DNA of 64,000 bases from JAHEJE01 sp965216335 (GCA_965216335.1 OZ244154.1:1550001-1614000), one strand, 5' to 3'; shown: positions 47,201 to 57,354, numbered from the stretch's first letter. Notes: a model not told the origin generated them from the sequence alone. Made by a program: numbers and translations.

Positions 47201-50200
47201 GACGTCACCACCGCCGGAGGCGATATTCTCGGCGAACTGACCGTTAGCGTGGCCGCCAACGGCACGGCGACCTGGACGTTCGTGTCGGCCTTTGATGTCG
47301 ACAATTCGGGGGGCGACCCGACCTTTACCTTTGTCGCGACCATCACCGACGCCGACGGCGACACCGACACCGACAGCCATTCCATCACCGTCGAAGATGG
47401 TGGCATCGATGACGTTGCCGCCACCAATCTGGCTGTTGACGAAGACGATCTGCCCACCGGCCTCGGCGATAGCGCTCCTGGCGACGATCCGGGTACACCC
47501 ACGACCGGTGCGGTGACCTATGTGTTGAACGGCGACACCATCGATTCCGTTGTTCTGTCGACAGCCGGCGACGCAACCGGCCTGACAACCTTGGCCGGCC
47601 AGAACATCGTCACGGTTTGGGACGGCGGCTCAAACACCCTGATCGGCTTCATCGAAGGTACCGATTCATCCGTGCCGGCCAATCAAATCTTTACCATCGA
47701 GGTTTCCAACGTCACCGACACCGGTGCCGACTATGAAATCACTTGGCTGCAGGCGGTCACTCATCCGGCAACCGACGCCGACGGCAATAATGACGGCCCG
47801 GAAACCGCCTTTGAGGACAATGTCGTCTTCACCATTGATGTCCTCGTCACCGACGCTGACGGCTCCACCGGCGGTACCAGCTTTGACGTCGACGTGGATG
47901 ATGACGTGCCCTTGATCGGCCTCATCGGCAGCGTCATTCCGACGCTTGTGACGGATGACAGTGCGGACACGATCCCGGGTGCCAATCTTGACAGTGGTGT
48001 CGATGTGGCCACGGACAGCGCCTCGTTTGCCGGGCTGTTCAGCCATGTGTTTGGCGCCGACGGCGGCAAGGACGATGACGATGACGGTGTGGCCGATGCC
48101 GATGCGGTGAGCTACGAGCTGTCGATCTCGGGCCCGGCCTCTGGTCTTGTTGACACGCTGACCGGCGAGGCGGTGACGCTTTCGGTCAATGTCGACGGCA
48201 CAGTGATCACCGGCGCCTCGGCGACCGGCGGCACGGTGTTCACGATCACGCTTGATCCCGACACCGGCACGATCACCCAGGAGCAGTTCCGTGCGGTTGA
48301 GCACAATGATCCGCTTGACCCGGTCGAGAGCGGCGCCAGCGCGGCGGTTCTGTCGGGCACGGTGATCACGCTGACGGCGACGGTTGAGGACGGCGACGGC
48401 GACACCGCCACCGCCGATGCCGACATCACCGCGGCATTCACCTTCGAGGACGATGGTCCGTCCATTAATCCGACCCAGGCGACGGTTCCGACGCTTGTGA
48501 CGGATGACAGTGCGGACACGATCCCGGGTGCCAATCTTGACAGTGGTGTCGATGTGGCCACGGACAGCGCCTCGTTTGCCGGGCTGTTCACCCATGTGTT
48601 TGGCGCCGACGGCGGCAAGGATGATGACGATGACGGTGTGGCGGATGCCGATGCGGTGAGCTACGAGCTGTCGATCTCGGGCCCGGCCTCTGGTCTTGTT
48701 GACACGCTGACCGGCGAGGCGGTGACGCTTTCGGTCAATGTCGACGGCACAGTGATCACCGGCGCCTCGGCGACCGGCGGCACGGTGTTCACGATCACGC
48801 TTGATCCCGACACCGGCACGATCACCCAGGAGCAGTTCCGTGCGGTTGAGCACAATGATCCGCTTGACCCGGTCGAGAGCGGCGCCAGCGCGGCGGTTCT
48901 GTCGGGCACGGTGATCACGCTGACGGCGACGGTTGAGGACGGCGACGGCGACACCGCCACCGCCGATGCCGACATCACCGCGGCATTCACCTTCGAGGAC
49001 GATGGTCCGTCCATTAATCCGACCCAGGCGACGGTTCCGACGCTTGTGACGGATGACAGTGCGGACACGATCCCGGGTGCCAATCTTGACAGTGGTGTCG
49101 ATGTGGCCACGGACAGTGCCTCGTTTGCCGGGCTGTTCACCCATGTGTTTGGCGCCGACGGCGGCAAGGATGATGACGATGACGGTGTGGCGGATGCCGA
49201 TGCGGTGAGCTACGAGCTGTCGATCTCGGGCCCGGCCTCTGGTCTTGTTGACACGCTGACCGGCGAGGCGGTGACGCTTTCGGTCAATGTCGACGGCACA
49301 GTGATCACCGGCGCCTCGGCGACCGGCGGCACGGTGTTCACGATCACGCTTGATCCCGACACCGGCACGATCACCCAGGAGCAGTTCCGTGCGGTTGAGC
49401 ACAATGATCCGCTTGACCCGGTCGAGAGCGGCGCCAGCGCGGCGGTTCTGTCGGGCACGGTGATCACGCTGACGGCGACGGTTGAGGACGGCGACGGCGA
49501 CACCGCCACCGCCGATGCCGACATCACCGCGGCATTCACCTTCGAGGATGATGGTCCGTCCATTAATCCGACCCAGGCGACGGTTCCGACGCTTGTGACG
49601 GATGACAGTGCGGACACGATCCCGGGTGCCAATCTTGACAGTGGTGTCGATGTGGCCACGGACAGCGCCTCGTTTGCCGGGCTGTTCAGCCATGTGTTTG
49701 GCGCCGACGGCGGCAAGGACGATGACGATGACGGTGTGGCCGATGCCGATGCGGTGAGCTACGAGCTGTCGATCTCGGGCCCGGCCTCTGGTCTTGTTGA
49801 CACGCTGACCGGCGAGGCGGTGACGCTTTCGGTCAATGTCGACGGCACAGTGATCACCGGCGCCTCGGCGACCGGCGGCACGGTGTTCACGATCACGCTT
49901 GATCCCGACACCGGCACGATCACCCAGGAGCAGTTCCGTGCGGTTGAGCACAATGATCCGCTTGACCCGGTCGAGAGCGGCGCCAGCGCGGCGGTTCTGT
50001 CGGGCACGGTGATCACGCTGACGGCGACGGTTGAGGACGGCGACGGCGACACCGCCACCGCCGATGCCGACATCACCGCGGCATTCACCTTCGAGGACGA
50101 TGGTCCGTCCATTAATCCGACCCAGGCGACGGTTCCGACGCTTGTGACGGATGACAGTGCGGACACGATCCCGGGTGCCAATCTTGACAGTGGTGTCGAT

Positions 50201-53200
50201 GTGGCCACGGACAGCGCCTCGTTTGCCGGGCTGTTCACCCATGTGTTTGGCGCCGACGGCGGCAAGGATGATGACGATGACGGTGTGGCGGATGCCGATG
50301 CGGTGAGCTACGAGCTGTCGATCTCGGGCCCGGCCTCTGGTCTTGTTGACACGCTGACCGGCGAGGCGGTGACGCTTTCGGTCAATGTCGACGGCACAGT
50401 GATCACCGGCGCCTCGGCGACCGGCGGCACGGTGTTCACGATCACGCTTGATCCCGACACCGGCACGATCACCCAGGAGCAGTTCCGTGCGGTTGAGCAC
50501 AATGATCCGCTTGACCCGGTCGAGAGCGGCGCCAGCGCGGCGGTTCTGTCGGGCACGGTGATCACGCTGACGGCGACGGTTGAGGACGGCGACGGCGACA
50601 CCGCCACCGCCGATGCCGACATCACCGCGGCATTCACCTTCGAGGACGATGGTCCGTCCATTAATCCGACCCAGGCGACGGTTCCGACGCTTGTGACGGA
50701 TGACAGTGCGGACACGATCCCGGGTGCCAATCTTGACAGTGGTGTCGATGTGGCCACGGACAGTGCCTCGTTTGCCGGGCTGTTCACCCATGTGTTTGGC
50801 GCCGACGGCGGCAAGGATGATGACGATGACGGTGTGGCGGATGCCGATGCGGTGAGCTACGAGCTGTCGATCTCGGGCCCGGCCTCTGGTCTTGTTGACA
50901 CGCTGACCGGCGAGGCGGTGACGCTTTCGGTCAATGTCGACGGCACAGTGATCACCGGCGCCTCGGCGACCGGCGGCACGGTGTTCACGATCACGCTTGA
51001 TCCCGACACCGGCACGATCACCCAGGAGCAGTTCCGTGCGGTTGAGCACAATGATCCGCTTGACCCGGTCGAGAGCGGCGCCAGCGCGGCGGTTCTGTCG
51101 GGCACGGTGATCACGCTGACGGCGACGGTCGAGGACGGCGACGGCGACACCGCCACCGCCGATGCCGACATCACCGCGGCATTCACCTTCGAGGATGATG
51201 GTCCGTCCATTAATCCGACCCAGGCGACGGTTCCGACGCTTGTGACGGATGACAGTGCGGACACGATCCCGGGTGCCAATCTTGACAGTGGTGTCGATGT
51301 GGCCACGGACAGCGCCTCGTTTGCCGGGCTGTTCAGCCATGTGTTTGGCGCCGACGGCGGCAAGGACGATGACGATGACGGTGTGGCCGATGCCGATGCG
51401 GTGAGCTACGAGCTGTCGATCTCGGGCCCGGCCTCTGGTCTTGTTGACACGCTGACCGGCGAGGCGGTGACGCTTTCGGTCAATGTCGACGGCACAGTGA
51501 TCACCGGCGCCTCGGCGACCGGCGGCACGGTGTTCACGATCACGCTTGATCCCGACACCGGCACGATCACCCAGGAGCAGTTCCGTGCGGTTGAGCACAA
51601 TGATCCGCTTGACCCGGTCGAGAGCGGCGCCAGCGCGGCGGTTCTGTCGGGCACGGTGATCACGCTGACGGCGACGGTTGAGGACGGCGACGGCGACACC
51701 GCCACCGCCGATGCCGACATCACCGCGGCATTCACCTTCGAGGATGATGGTCCGTCCATTAATCCGACCCAGGCGACGGTTCCGACGCTTGTGACGGATG
51801 ACAGTGCGGACACGATCCCGGGTGCCAATCTTGACAGTGGTGTCGATGTGGCCACGGACAGCGCCTCGTTTGCCGGGCTGTTCACCCATGTGTTTGGCGC
51901 CGACGGCGGCAAGGATGATGACGATGACGGTGTGGCGGATGCCGATGCGGTGAGCTACGAGCTGTCGATCTCGGGCCCGGCCTCTGGTCTTGTTGACACG
52001 CTGACCGGCGAGGCGGTGACGCTTTCGGTCAATGTCGACGGCACAGTGATCACCGGCGCCTCGGCGACCGGCGGCACGGTGTTCACGATCACGCTTGATC
52101 CCGACACCGGCACGATCACCCAGGAGCAGTTCCGTGCGGTTGAGCACAATGATCCGCTTGACCCGGTCGAGAGCGGCGCCAGCGCGGCGGTTCTGTCGGG
52201 CACGGTGATCACGCTGACGGCGACGGTTGAGGACGGCGACGGCGACACCGCCACCGCCGATGCCGACATCACCTCCGCCTTCACCTTCGAGGACGATGGT
52301 CCGTCGAACAATGGTGTTCAGGCCGATGTTTTGACGGTGCACGAGGATGCGCTTGAGATTGCGAAAGGCGATTTGTCAGACGGCAACCGGGAAAATGCTT
52401 CGCAAACCAGCATCGCCTATATCACCACCGCGATGCTGGCTGCGCTGGTTTCCTTCGGTGCGGACGGGCCTGGCCTGTTCGGACTGAACGGCGCGCTGGC
52501 AGGCGATACCGGCCTTGATTCGCAAAACGACGATATCAACTGGAATGTCAATGGCAGTACGGTTGAGGGCGTTGCCGGCGGCCGGGTCGTCTTCACGATC
52601 GAAGAGGTTGCCAACGGCAGTGCTGAGTATCTCCAGGCGGTCGGCAACGGCGTGATCTCGGACGGCGACCAATTGTTCCGGTTCCAGTTGCACGATCAGG
52701 TGGACAACCTGCCAACCGGCGCTGGAGACCTCGACACTGAATCTCTCGACATTGCGAATGCCTTCACCGCATCCGACGGCGATGGCGACACGATCGTGCT
52801 GGACGCAGGCCTGACGGTGGCGATCGAGAACGATGTGCCCGTGGCGTTTATTCCCGAAAACGCTTATCTGCTCAACGACGGCGGAGAAACATTTACCGGT
52901 GCGCTCGATACTGACATCAACATCGATGACAACATCGGTGCCGATGAGGTGGCAAGTATTGCCTTTGCGCCATCGTTGGAGGGTGTGGACAGCGGTTTGA
53001 CCTCTGGTCTGCAGCCGATCTTCTACACGCTGATAAATGGTGGGCAGACGCTGATTGCCTATACGGGACTGGCCGTTCCAGCGGCCACAACCGACCCAGG
53101 GGTCGTGTTCCACGTCGAACTCAACCCGGATGGCAGCCTTGCATCAGCTAACGACACCTACACAGTGACAATGGTTGGAACAGTCGATGGTGGACAAAGC

Positions 53201-54595
53201 TCCATTGGCTTCCAGGATGGTGGTTATGATGCCTTTGGCAGCAACGCCGATTGGAATGGCTTTGTGCCGAATGACCAAAGCCTGCTGGCGCCAAATGATG
53301 ACAACAGCAATGACTTGCTGATTACCCCTGTCGGAGCAGGCGTCGGAACCGTCAACAACAACGCTAATGAGTTCGGCTCTGGCGGCGGCGGCGGCGGACA
53401 AGCCATTGGTTCCGGCGAAGGATTGCGTTTTGACTTCGTAATTGATCTCGAAGGCGATCCGGCAAGTCCCGGCACGGGTGACTACACCAACCCGGTCAAT
53501 CAGGACCACGTTTTCGACGGTCACTACAATGTGCTCTCATTTGGCGTGACCTTCTCAATCGGTGGTGGCCCAACCTCTGAGTCGAGCGCCCGGTTCATCG
53601 CCTACGAGGACCCTGATGGAGACAGCGACGTTGGCGACGGCTTCCAGGACGACATTACCAAGATCGAAATCATCCACGATGGCAGCCCTCCGTTCGAGAT
53701 TACCAGCGACGGAACCTATAACGTCAATGGCAACGACTACATCGTAGACTTCGAGCCAAGCGGCAGTGTGCTGATCAACGGCCTTCAGGATGACGATATC
53801 GTTCGCCTGTTCGGTGACGCCGACGGCTACAACAGCCTTGAGGTCATCTATGTCGACGGCGGTGCGGATGGCGATACGGAGTTTGCCTTGAAGGACTTTG
53901 AAACGTCGTTTGTCGATCCTGGTCAACCGGTTGATCTGACCCTTGACCTGGTGCTCACCGACTTCGACGGTGACAGCATCGGTGGTTCTCTGGATATCAC
54001 GATGTTGCCGCCTGACCCAATCTTCACGGTTCAAATGGCAGCCGGCGGCGGAACACTTGGTGCCGGCGAACTGAACGCGTTGGGCACCGACCTTGCTGAC
54101 ACAATCATCGGCAATGCCGAAGACAACATCCTTATTGGATTTGATGGCGCCGACAGCCTGTCCGGCCTGGATGGCAATGACCGTCTGGACGGCGGTGCTG
54201 ACAACGACACGCTGAACGGCGGTGCCGATGACGATATCCTGATCGGCGGTGGCGGCGCGGATAGTCTAACCGGTGGTACCGGCAACGATGTGTTCGTCAT
54301 TGACGATGCTTCAGCCGTTGATGACATCACCGACTATGTGTTCGGTGACGATGTTGTCGACCTTACCGATCTGTTCGAAGTCGACACGACTGACGGGACC
54401 GGTGCGACAAACGAGGTCGGTGACTTCGTAACCGCTACAGGCAATCAGTTGTTGTTCGACGCCGACGGTGACGACGGAGGCGACGGTATCGCCGACGTGG
54501 GAGAACAGGTTGTCATTGCAACGCTGGATACGTCCGGCGGTGTGGACATACTGTATGACGACGAGACGGGCGAACAGGGTCCAGTCACAATCTGA
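44234..54595 (+). CDS. Giant RTX adhesin with T1SS-143/VCBS-type repeats
   Basis: 3453 residues. ATG 44234 has AGGGAGAG upstream and gives the acid- and Gln-rich N-terminus seen in type I secreted adhesins, followed by a segment with IGGFTTPPTL. Then VCBS/T1SS-143-like domains (about 380-490 and 650-770), eight near-identical 183-residue repeats (about 1235-2692), further beta-domains, and a C-terminal RTX block of GGxGxDxxx nonapeptides (about 3280-3350) binding calcium, with the secretion signal at the end. It should reach the surface through a type I system (ABC, membrane-fusion protein and TolC). TolC is at 33.6 kb, but the other two parts are not in the window. Confidence 0.9.
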   Translation: MTERSDMEIVAGEETAEASVQDDTRIELAQATTTDDDQQENAEKAEDKEEEKQETAEAADDAPNQVVIPIERIETFDTTAVKQTLTATEGTPVELPEGTDVTGLFPFQNDLIIQEADGSLIYIIGGFTTPPTLVIGQYEIASADLSTAFQSGATTVPAAGPTGPQQPPSSGGNFATDPGNVGDPLDPVPLLPPTAFDRAFEDIEEFQGLLEEDDPQEPLRIVSVIPERPTVADPDLLLNDGIDIDTVDITIKAGSTSVTDLRFGNDLSGIRVVGADTNANFTWKIVPGNGSHIIEGSLPGNGVVIRLEISLTDAIGPNATGAGAIKITLLEGFPHQFGENGDSLASIINIPIIAEDAAGNTDNAVTQVDILDDIPLAKHDTDTIGAGQFGPVSGNLITDAEANGDNGADDIGADDGTTTGIAPQIVSISSPVDGDTIGSTAETINGLYGTLTVEPDGDYTYTRNPGTPGDKDDVFNYTLRDGDGDTSSATLTIHIESVPPTIEIPEPNPNDPLAGDDGTVVFEEGLPARGSESEGSQASDPSETTAGVINFTSVDGLDSVTIAGVAVNTSGFPQTVSDDATGTLVVTGLTFDPVTGAGTISYEYTLKDNTLIDPDGVSFPVEITDLDGEAAGGNLDVLIIDDAPTAVADVDSVTEDGPTTADGNVLTGTGGTDANATDGEADTQGADSATVTAVSFGASTGTVGSALSGAYGELTLNSDGSYSYVLDNANGIVQGLAEGETLTEVFDYTITDGDGDTSATTLTITINGADDPVTVNGLDGDGAEEIVDEDDLLDGSSPDNAALTKTGDFSVTTPDGLGELTVGGVTVYSGGALTGTTQIDSPLGLLTITGVSETIVDGVVVGATFSYSYLFEDNTLAHGIADNGENGGVFDNFTVTVTDEDGSTDSAELNVEVIDDVPTVEILADTSDGGDTSDTADSLVENGETLTGGIPLVEGADQDATLDITLAGTDVLSAPLSFTLDGTAQSASADVTTAGGDILGELTVSVAANGTATWTFVSAFDVDNSGGDPTFTFVATITDADGDTDTDSHSITVEDGGIDDVAATNLAVDEDDLPTGLGDSAPGDDPGTPTTGAVTYVLNGDTIDSVVLSTAGDATGLTTLAGQNIVTVWDGGSNTLIGFIEGTDSSVPANQIFTIEVSNVTDTGADYEITWLQAVTHPATDADGNNDGPETAFEDNVVFTIDVLVTDADGSTGGTSFDVDVDDDVPLIGLIGSVIPTLVTDDSADTIPGANLDSGVDVATDSASFAGLFSHVFGADGGKDDDDDGVADADAVSYELSISGPASGLVDTLTGEAVTLSVNVDGTVITGASATGGTVFTITLDPDTGTITQEQFRAVEHNDPLDPVESGASAAVLSGTVITLTATVEDGDGDTATADADITAAFTFEDDGPSINPTQATVPTLVTDDSADTIPGANLDSGVDVATDSASFAGLFTHVFGADGGKDDDDDGVADADAVSYELSISGPASGLVDTLTGEAVTLSVNVDGTVITGASATGGTVFTITLDPDTGTITQEQFRAVEHNDPLDPVESGASAAVLSGTVITLTATVEDGDGDTATADADITAAFTFEDDGPSINPTQATVPTLVTDDSADTIPGANLDSGVDVATDSASFAGLFTHVFGADGGKDDDDDGVADADAVSYELSISGPASGLVDTLTGEAVTLSVNVDGTVITGASATGGTVFTITLDPDTGTITQEQFRAVEHNDPLDPVESGASAAVLSGTVITLTATVEDGDGDTATADADITAAFTFEDDGPSINPTQATVPTLVTDDSADTIPGANLDSGVDVATDSASFAGLFSHVFGADGGKDDDDDGVADADAVSYELSISGPASGLVDTLTGEAVTLSVNVDGTVITGASATGGTVFTITLDPDTGTITQEQFRAVEHNDPLDPVESGASAAVLSGTVITLTATVEDGDGDTATADADITAAFTFEDDGPSINPTQATVPTLVTDDSADTIPGANLDSGVDVATDSASFAGLFTHVFGADGGKDDDDDGVADADAVSYELSISGPASGLVDTLTGEAVTLSVNVDGTVITGASATGGTVFTITLDPDTGTITQEQFRAVEHNDPLDPVESGASAAVLSGTVITLTATVEDGDGDTATADADITAAFTFEDDGPSINPTQATVPTLVTDDSADTIPGANLDSGVDVATDSASFAGLFTHVFGADGGKDDDDDGVADADAVSYELSISGPASGLVDTLTGEAVTLSVNVDGTVITGASATGGTVFTITLDPDTGTITQEQFRAVEHNDPLDPVESGASAAVLSGTVITLTATVEDGDGDTATADADITAAFTFEDDGPSINPTQATVPTLVTDDSADTIPGANLDSGVDVATDSASFAGLFSHVFGADGGKDDDDDGVADADAVSYELSISGPASGLVDTLTGEAVTLSVNVDGTVITGASATGGTVFTITLDPDTGTITQEQFRAVEHNDPLDPVESGASAAVLSGTVITLTATVEDGDGDTATADADITAAFTFEDDGPSINPTQATVPTLVTDDSADTIPGANLDSGVDVATDSASFAGLFTHVFGADGGKDDDDDGVADADAVSYELSISGPASGLVDTLTGEAVTLSVNVDGTVITGASATGGTVFTITLDPDTGTITQEQFRAVEHNDPLDPVESGASAAVLSGTVITLTATVEDGDGDTATADADITSAFTFEDDGPSNNGVQADVLTVHEDALEIAKGDLSDGNRENASQTSIAYITTAMLAALVSFGADGPGLFGLNGALAGDTGLDSQNDDINWNVNGSTVEGVAGGRVVFTIEEVANGSAEYLQAVGNGVISDGDQLFRFQLHDQVDNLPTGAGDLDTESLDIANAFTASDGDGDTIVLDAGLTVAIENDVPVAFIPENAYLLNDGGETFTGALDTDINIDDNIGADEVASIAFAPSLEGVDSGLTSGLQPIFYTLINGGQTLIAYTGLAVPAATTDPGVVFHVELNPDGSLASANDTYTVTMVGTVDGGQSSIGFQDGGYDAFGSNADWNGFVPNDQSLLAPNDDNSNDLLITPVGAGVGTVNNNANEFGSGGGGGGQAIGSGEGLRFDFVIDLEGDPASPGTGDYTNPVNQDHVFDGHYNVLSFGVTFSIGGGPTSESSARFIAYEDPDGDSDVGDGFQDDITKIEIIHDGSPPFEITSDGTYNVNGNDYIVDFEPSGSVLINGLQDDDIVRLFGDADGYNSLEVIYVDGGADGDTEFALKDFETSFVDPGQPVDLTLDLVLTDFDGDSIGGSLDITMLPPDPIFTVQMAAGGGTLGAGELNALGTDLADTIIGNAEDNILIGFDGADSLSGLDGNDRLDGGADNDTLNGGADDDILIGGGGADSLTGGTGNDVFVIDDASAVDDITDYVFGDDVVDLTDLFEVDTTDGTGATNEVGDFVTATGNQLLFDADGDDGGDGIADVGEQVVIATLDTSGGVDILYDDETGEQGPVTI
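47938..52308 (+). repeat. Eight tandem 549-bp units in the adhesin gene
   Basis: Units begin about every 549 bases from 47948 (47948, 48497, 49046, 49595, 50144, 50693, 51242, 51791). They differ by only a few silent changes and one Ser/Thr swap. The S/T pattern is S-T-T-S-T-T-S-T, and silent markers (GAC/GCC against GAT/GCG, ACAGCG against ACAGTG) repeat with the same period, giving a higher-order unit of three (1647 bp). Confidence 0.95.
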
Positions 54596-54624
54596 GGCTG
54601 AGCAACTGAGTCTGACAAACAACA

Positions 54625-54648
54625 AAGGTCGCCTCCGGGCGGCCTTTT
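54625..54648 (+). terminator. Terminator after the adhesin
   Basis: AAGGTCGCC and GGCGGCCTT form a stem (one G-U pair) with loop TCCG, followed by TT. It lies 30 bases after the adhesin stop and before the convergent lyase gene. Confidence 0.8.
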
Positions 54649-54658
54649 CATTGGTGCG

Positions 54659-55573
54659 TTATAGGGCGACCCTTTCACGACCAGCCAGCCTGTCGAGCGA
54701 CGTGAACAGGGCGGCCTGCTGATCCGGTGCGATCGGAACGAGCGGCGGGCGCATTGCGCGCCAGGCCTCATCGCCGGTATCTCGCGCCAGCGTCGCTTTC
54801 AGGGCACCGACCAGGGGGTAGCCCTCGAAGATCGTGCGCAGGGCTGCGACGTCTTCATGCAGAGCTGCCGCCTCAGGCGTCCCCACGGCATCGATCAGCC
54901 GCCGGATGGCGCCGGCCTGTATGTTGGCCGTGGCGGAGATGCAACCGGCGGCGCCGAGCGGCAGGCCGTCCAGCAGGCGGGTCTCGGAGGACGGGAAGAT
55001 CGCCATGTCCGGAAACTCCGCGATCATGCGTTTGGTGGTGTCCCAGTCGCCGGAGGAATCCTTCAGACCGACCACGGTGTCCGGATATTCGCCATGCAGC
55101 CGGGCGATCAGGTCGAGCGAGATCGGCGCGGCTGACATCTGTGGGAAGTGGTAGAGATACAGCTTCAACCGCTCATCGCCGACGCGCTGAATGATCTCAC
55201 TGAAATAGGCGTAGAAACCATCGTCGCCCTGGTTCTTGTAGTAGAACGGCGGCAGCACCAGCACACCCCCGGCCCCCGCTACTACGGCATGGCGGGTCAT
55301 CTCCACAGCGTCGGGTATGGCGCAGGCGCCCGTGCCGGGCATCAACTTGCCCGCCGGGATGCCGTGGGCAATGACATGGTCGATCAGCCCGTTGCGCTCG
55401 GCAACGCTCAGCGAGTTGCCCTCGCTTGTGGTGCCGAAGATCGCCAAGCCGTCTGCCCCCTGGCCCAGCAAGTGGCGCAAAAACGCCGTCAGCCGGGCCG
55501 CATCCGGCCGCACGTCAACGTCAAAGGGCGTGAGCGCCGGAACAAGAACGCCTGAAAACACAAAGCCCTGCAA
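54659..55573 (-). CDS. DapA/NanA-family aldolase (dihydrodipicolinate-synthase fold)
   Basis: 304 residues. Schiff-base Lys in VGLKDSSGD, GTTSEG near residue 48 and the conserved Tyr in KLYLYHFPQ. The family includes DapA, NanA, KDG aldolases and others; the substrate cannot be told from sequence, but true DapA is less likely than a sugar-acid aldolase because of the changed substrate loop. TTG 55573 (GGAG seven bases upstream) or GTG 55561 starts the protein. Stands alone after the adhesin terminator. Confidence 0.85.
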   Translation of the reverse strand: MQGFVFSGVLVPALTPFDVDVRPDAARLTAFLRHLLGQGADGLAIFGTTSEGNSLSVAERNGLIDHVIAHGIPAGKLMPGTGACAIPDAVEMTRHAVVAGAGGVLVLPPFYYKNQGDDGFYAYFSEIIQRVGDERLKLYLYHFPQMSAAPISLDLIARLHGEYPDTVVGLKDSSGDWDTTKRMIAEFPDMAIFPSSETRLLDGLPLGAAGCISATANIQAGAIRRLIDAVGTPEAAALHEDVAALRTIFEGYPLVGALKATLARDTGDEAWRAMRPPLVPIAPDQQAALFTSLDRLAGRERVAL

Positions 55574-55624
55574 TTTAACGCTCCAGATTCGTTAGACGTA
55601 GAATTTACACCAACAGCGGGAGCG

Positions 55625-57238
55625 TTAGAAGTTAACACACCTGGGGCATTTCTTCAGCTCATCGCGCCATTCTTCGTGCAAGGTCTTTCTCGGGGCGGGC
55701 GCCGGTGCGGGCGCGGGTGCACTTGGCTTACGGTAGCGCTTCTTTTGCACGCGCTGCTTCTTCTTGCGCACCACCGGCTTGCTCCACGTCTTGGCGATAC
55801 ACTGGCCGCGCTTGTTCAACACCTGGCCCTTGCGGCAAGATTTCAGGATACATTTGCCCTTGCTCAACCGGTATCGCACCCCGCAAACGATCGGACACAC
55901 CCGGCTCTGGCGCTTGCGCAGTTCATCGAGCAGGCCCGGCTCCGGTTCGTATCGGTCGAGTTGCAGGCCGGCATGTTTCGAATAGCGCTGCAGCGCGCTG
56001 CGGCTCTTCCTGCCCCAGATGCCGTCGGCACGGCCCACCGAACAGCCGAGCCGGTTGAGCTCGGTCTGCAGGTCACGGGTCAGAGCGTACCTGTCGACAG
56101 CCGGCTGCTTGGCTTCAGGCTGCTGGGTATAGCCGCCATCGACGGAGGCAACCTTCTGCTGTTCCTGCTTTTCTTCGGCCTGCTTGGCGCCGCCTTCCAG
56201 CCCGTCCAGCATCACCCGCGCCAGATCAGCAAAGATCCCGCTGGGATACTGGCTCAGGTAAGCCCGGATCAGCACCGGGTTCTTGGAATCTTTTACGGAA
56301 TTCCAGAACGCCAGCTCAATCGCCGTGTTGGCGGCCCCGGCGCTGTACTTGTCATCGCTTCCGGCCGGCGCGGCAGGCTGCGCCGCCGCTGTCTCCGGTG
56401 CGGCCTTCTTTTTTGGTTCAACGACGATTTTGCGGGTGTCGGTGTTGAGAACCACATCGTCCCCGACCAGCGAGGAATTAGACCAGGGCACCTGTTTGCC
56501 GTCGGTCATCGAGATCACGTCTTCGCGCACCCGGCGCATCAGTACGCCGATGTCGAGGCCCGGCACCTTGATGTGCTTCAGCAGCGCAGTGGTGAAGGGT
56601 GAGTTGTCGAACTCGCCGTCGAGCGCGACGTTTCCCGGCTGTGTGGCAAAACCGACGAAGGTGCCAACGCCGGTCTCCACCCGCGCCAGTCCGCGTCCGA
56701 TGATTGCCGAACGGGTGCCCATGTTGCGCGACAGGTTGCGCGCCAGCGGGTTGTCGCGGCAGGCATCCAGCAACACCACGTTGGTGCGTTCACCGCGCTC
56801 CATCTGCTGCATGACGAACTTCAGGTCGATCGCTTCGAAGTCCAGGTCCGCCTCTTCCCTGAGCGCGGCATCGGTCGGCACCAGGAAGTTCTTGTTGTGC
56901 ACCTGCAGGCCGTGCCCGGCAAAGAAGAACACGGCCAGCTTGGCGTCCTTCAACTCGCGCGTGAACGCCCGCACCAGGGTGCGGAAGTTGAACTGATCGA
57001 CATCGAGCCCCTTGATGACAAGGAAACCCATGCCGGTGAGCGCATCGGCGACACCCTCGGCATCGTTGCGCGGGTTCTTAAGGGCCGTGGTGTTCTTGTA
57101 CTGGGAATTGCCGATCACCAGGGCAACCCGCTCGGCCGCATCGGCCGACGTGGCAAGCAATATGGCGGCGACAACCAGCCAGATCGCCACCAGGCTTCGC
57201 CCGGCAAATCGCCACAAATTTTCACAGCAAGAACGCAC
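55625..57238 (-). CDS. Exported caspase-like (C14) protein with Cys-rich C-terminus
   Basis: 537 residues from GTG 57238 (GGAGG just upstream). Signal peptide ending in TSADAA, then a caspase domain with the dyad His109 (AGHG) and Cys160 (LLDAC) and the usual SQY...LKNPRNDAEG start. After about residue 285 comes a low-complexity Lys/Ala/Pro region, then a peptidoglycan-binding-1-like module (about 390-440, RDLQTELNRLG) and a Cys-rich basic tail. Such proteins are envelope metacaspase relatives of unclear target. Diverges from the DUF4384-FecR pair. Confidence 0.85.
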   Translation of the reverse strand: MRSCCENLWRFAGRSLVAIWLVVAAILLATSADAAERVALVIGNSQYKNTTALKNPRNDAEGVADALTGMGFLVIKGLDVDQFNFRTLVRAFTRELKDAKLAVFFFAGHGLQVHNKNFLVPTDAALREEADLDFEAIDLKFVMQQMERGERTNVVLLDACRDNPLARNLSRNMGTRSAIIGRGLARVETGVGTFVGFATQPGNVALDGEFDNSPFTTALLKHIKVPGLDIGVLMRRVREDVISMTDGKQVPWSNSSLVGDDVVLNTDTRKIVVEPKKKAAPETAAAQPAAPAGSDDKYSAGAANTAIELAFWNSVKDSKNPVLIRAYLSQYPSGIFADLARVMLDGLEGGAKQAEEKQEQQKVASVDGGYTQQPEAKQPAVDRYALTRDLQTELNRLGCSVGRADGIWGRKSRSALQRYSKHAGLQLDRYEPEPGLLDELRKRQSRVCPIVCGVRYRLSKGKCILKSCRKGQVLNKRGQCIAKTWSKPVVRKKKQRVQKKRYRKPSAPAPAPAPAPRKTLHEEWRDELKKCPRCVNF

Positions 57239-57354
57239 GTCGCCTCCAATGCGGGTTTACCAAACGGAAATTAGCTTACCCCGAATTTGAATTTTCGTCT
57301 ACAGTACGTGCCTGCAATCGCGCGAAAGCCACGAAGATGGTAAGGAGCAAGCTC

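Noticed and set aside
48112..52311. Eight evenly spaced 118-168-codon minus-strand frames
   Set aside because: They recur every 549 bases with the adhesin repeat and are shadows of it.
47666..52342. A 1558-codon open frame on the minus strand across the adhesin repeats
   Set aside because: It is the antisense of a GC-rich, near-identical repeat array; each unit lacks stops in that frame, so its length is a by-product of repetition. Composition is Arg/Gly/His-rich with no domain and no start signal.
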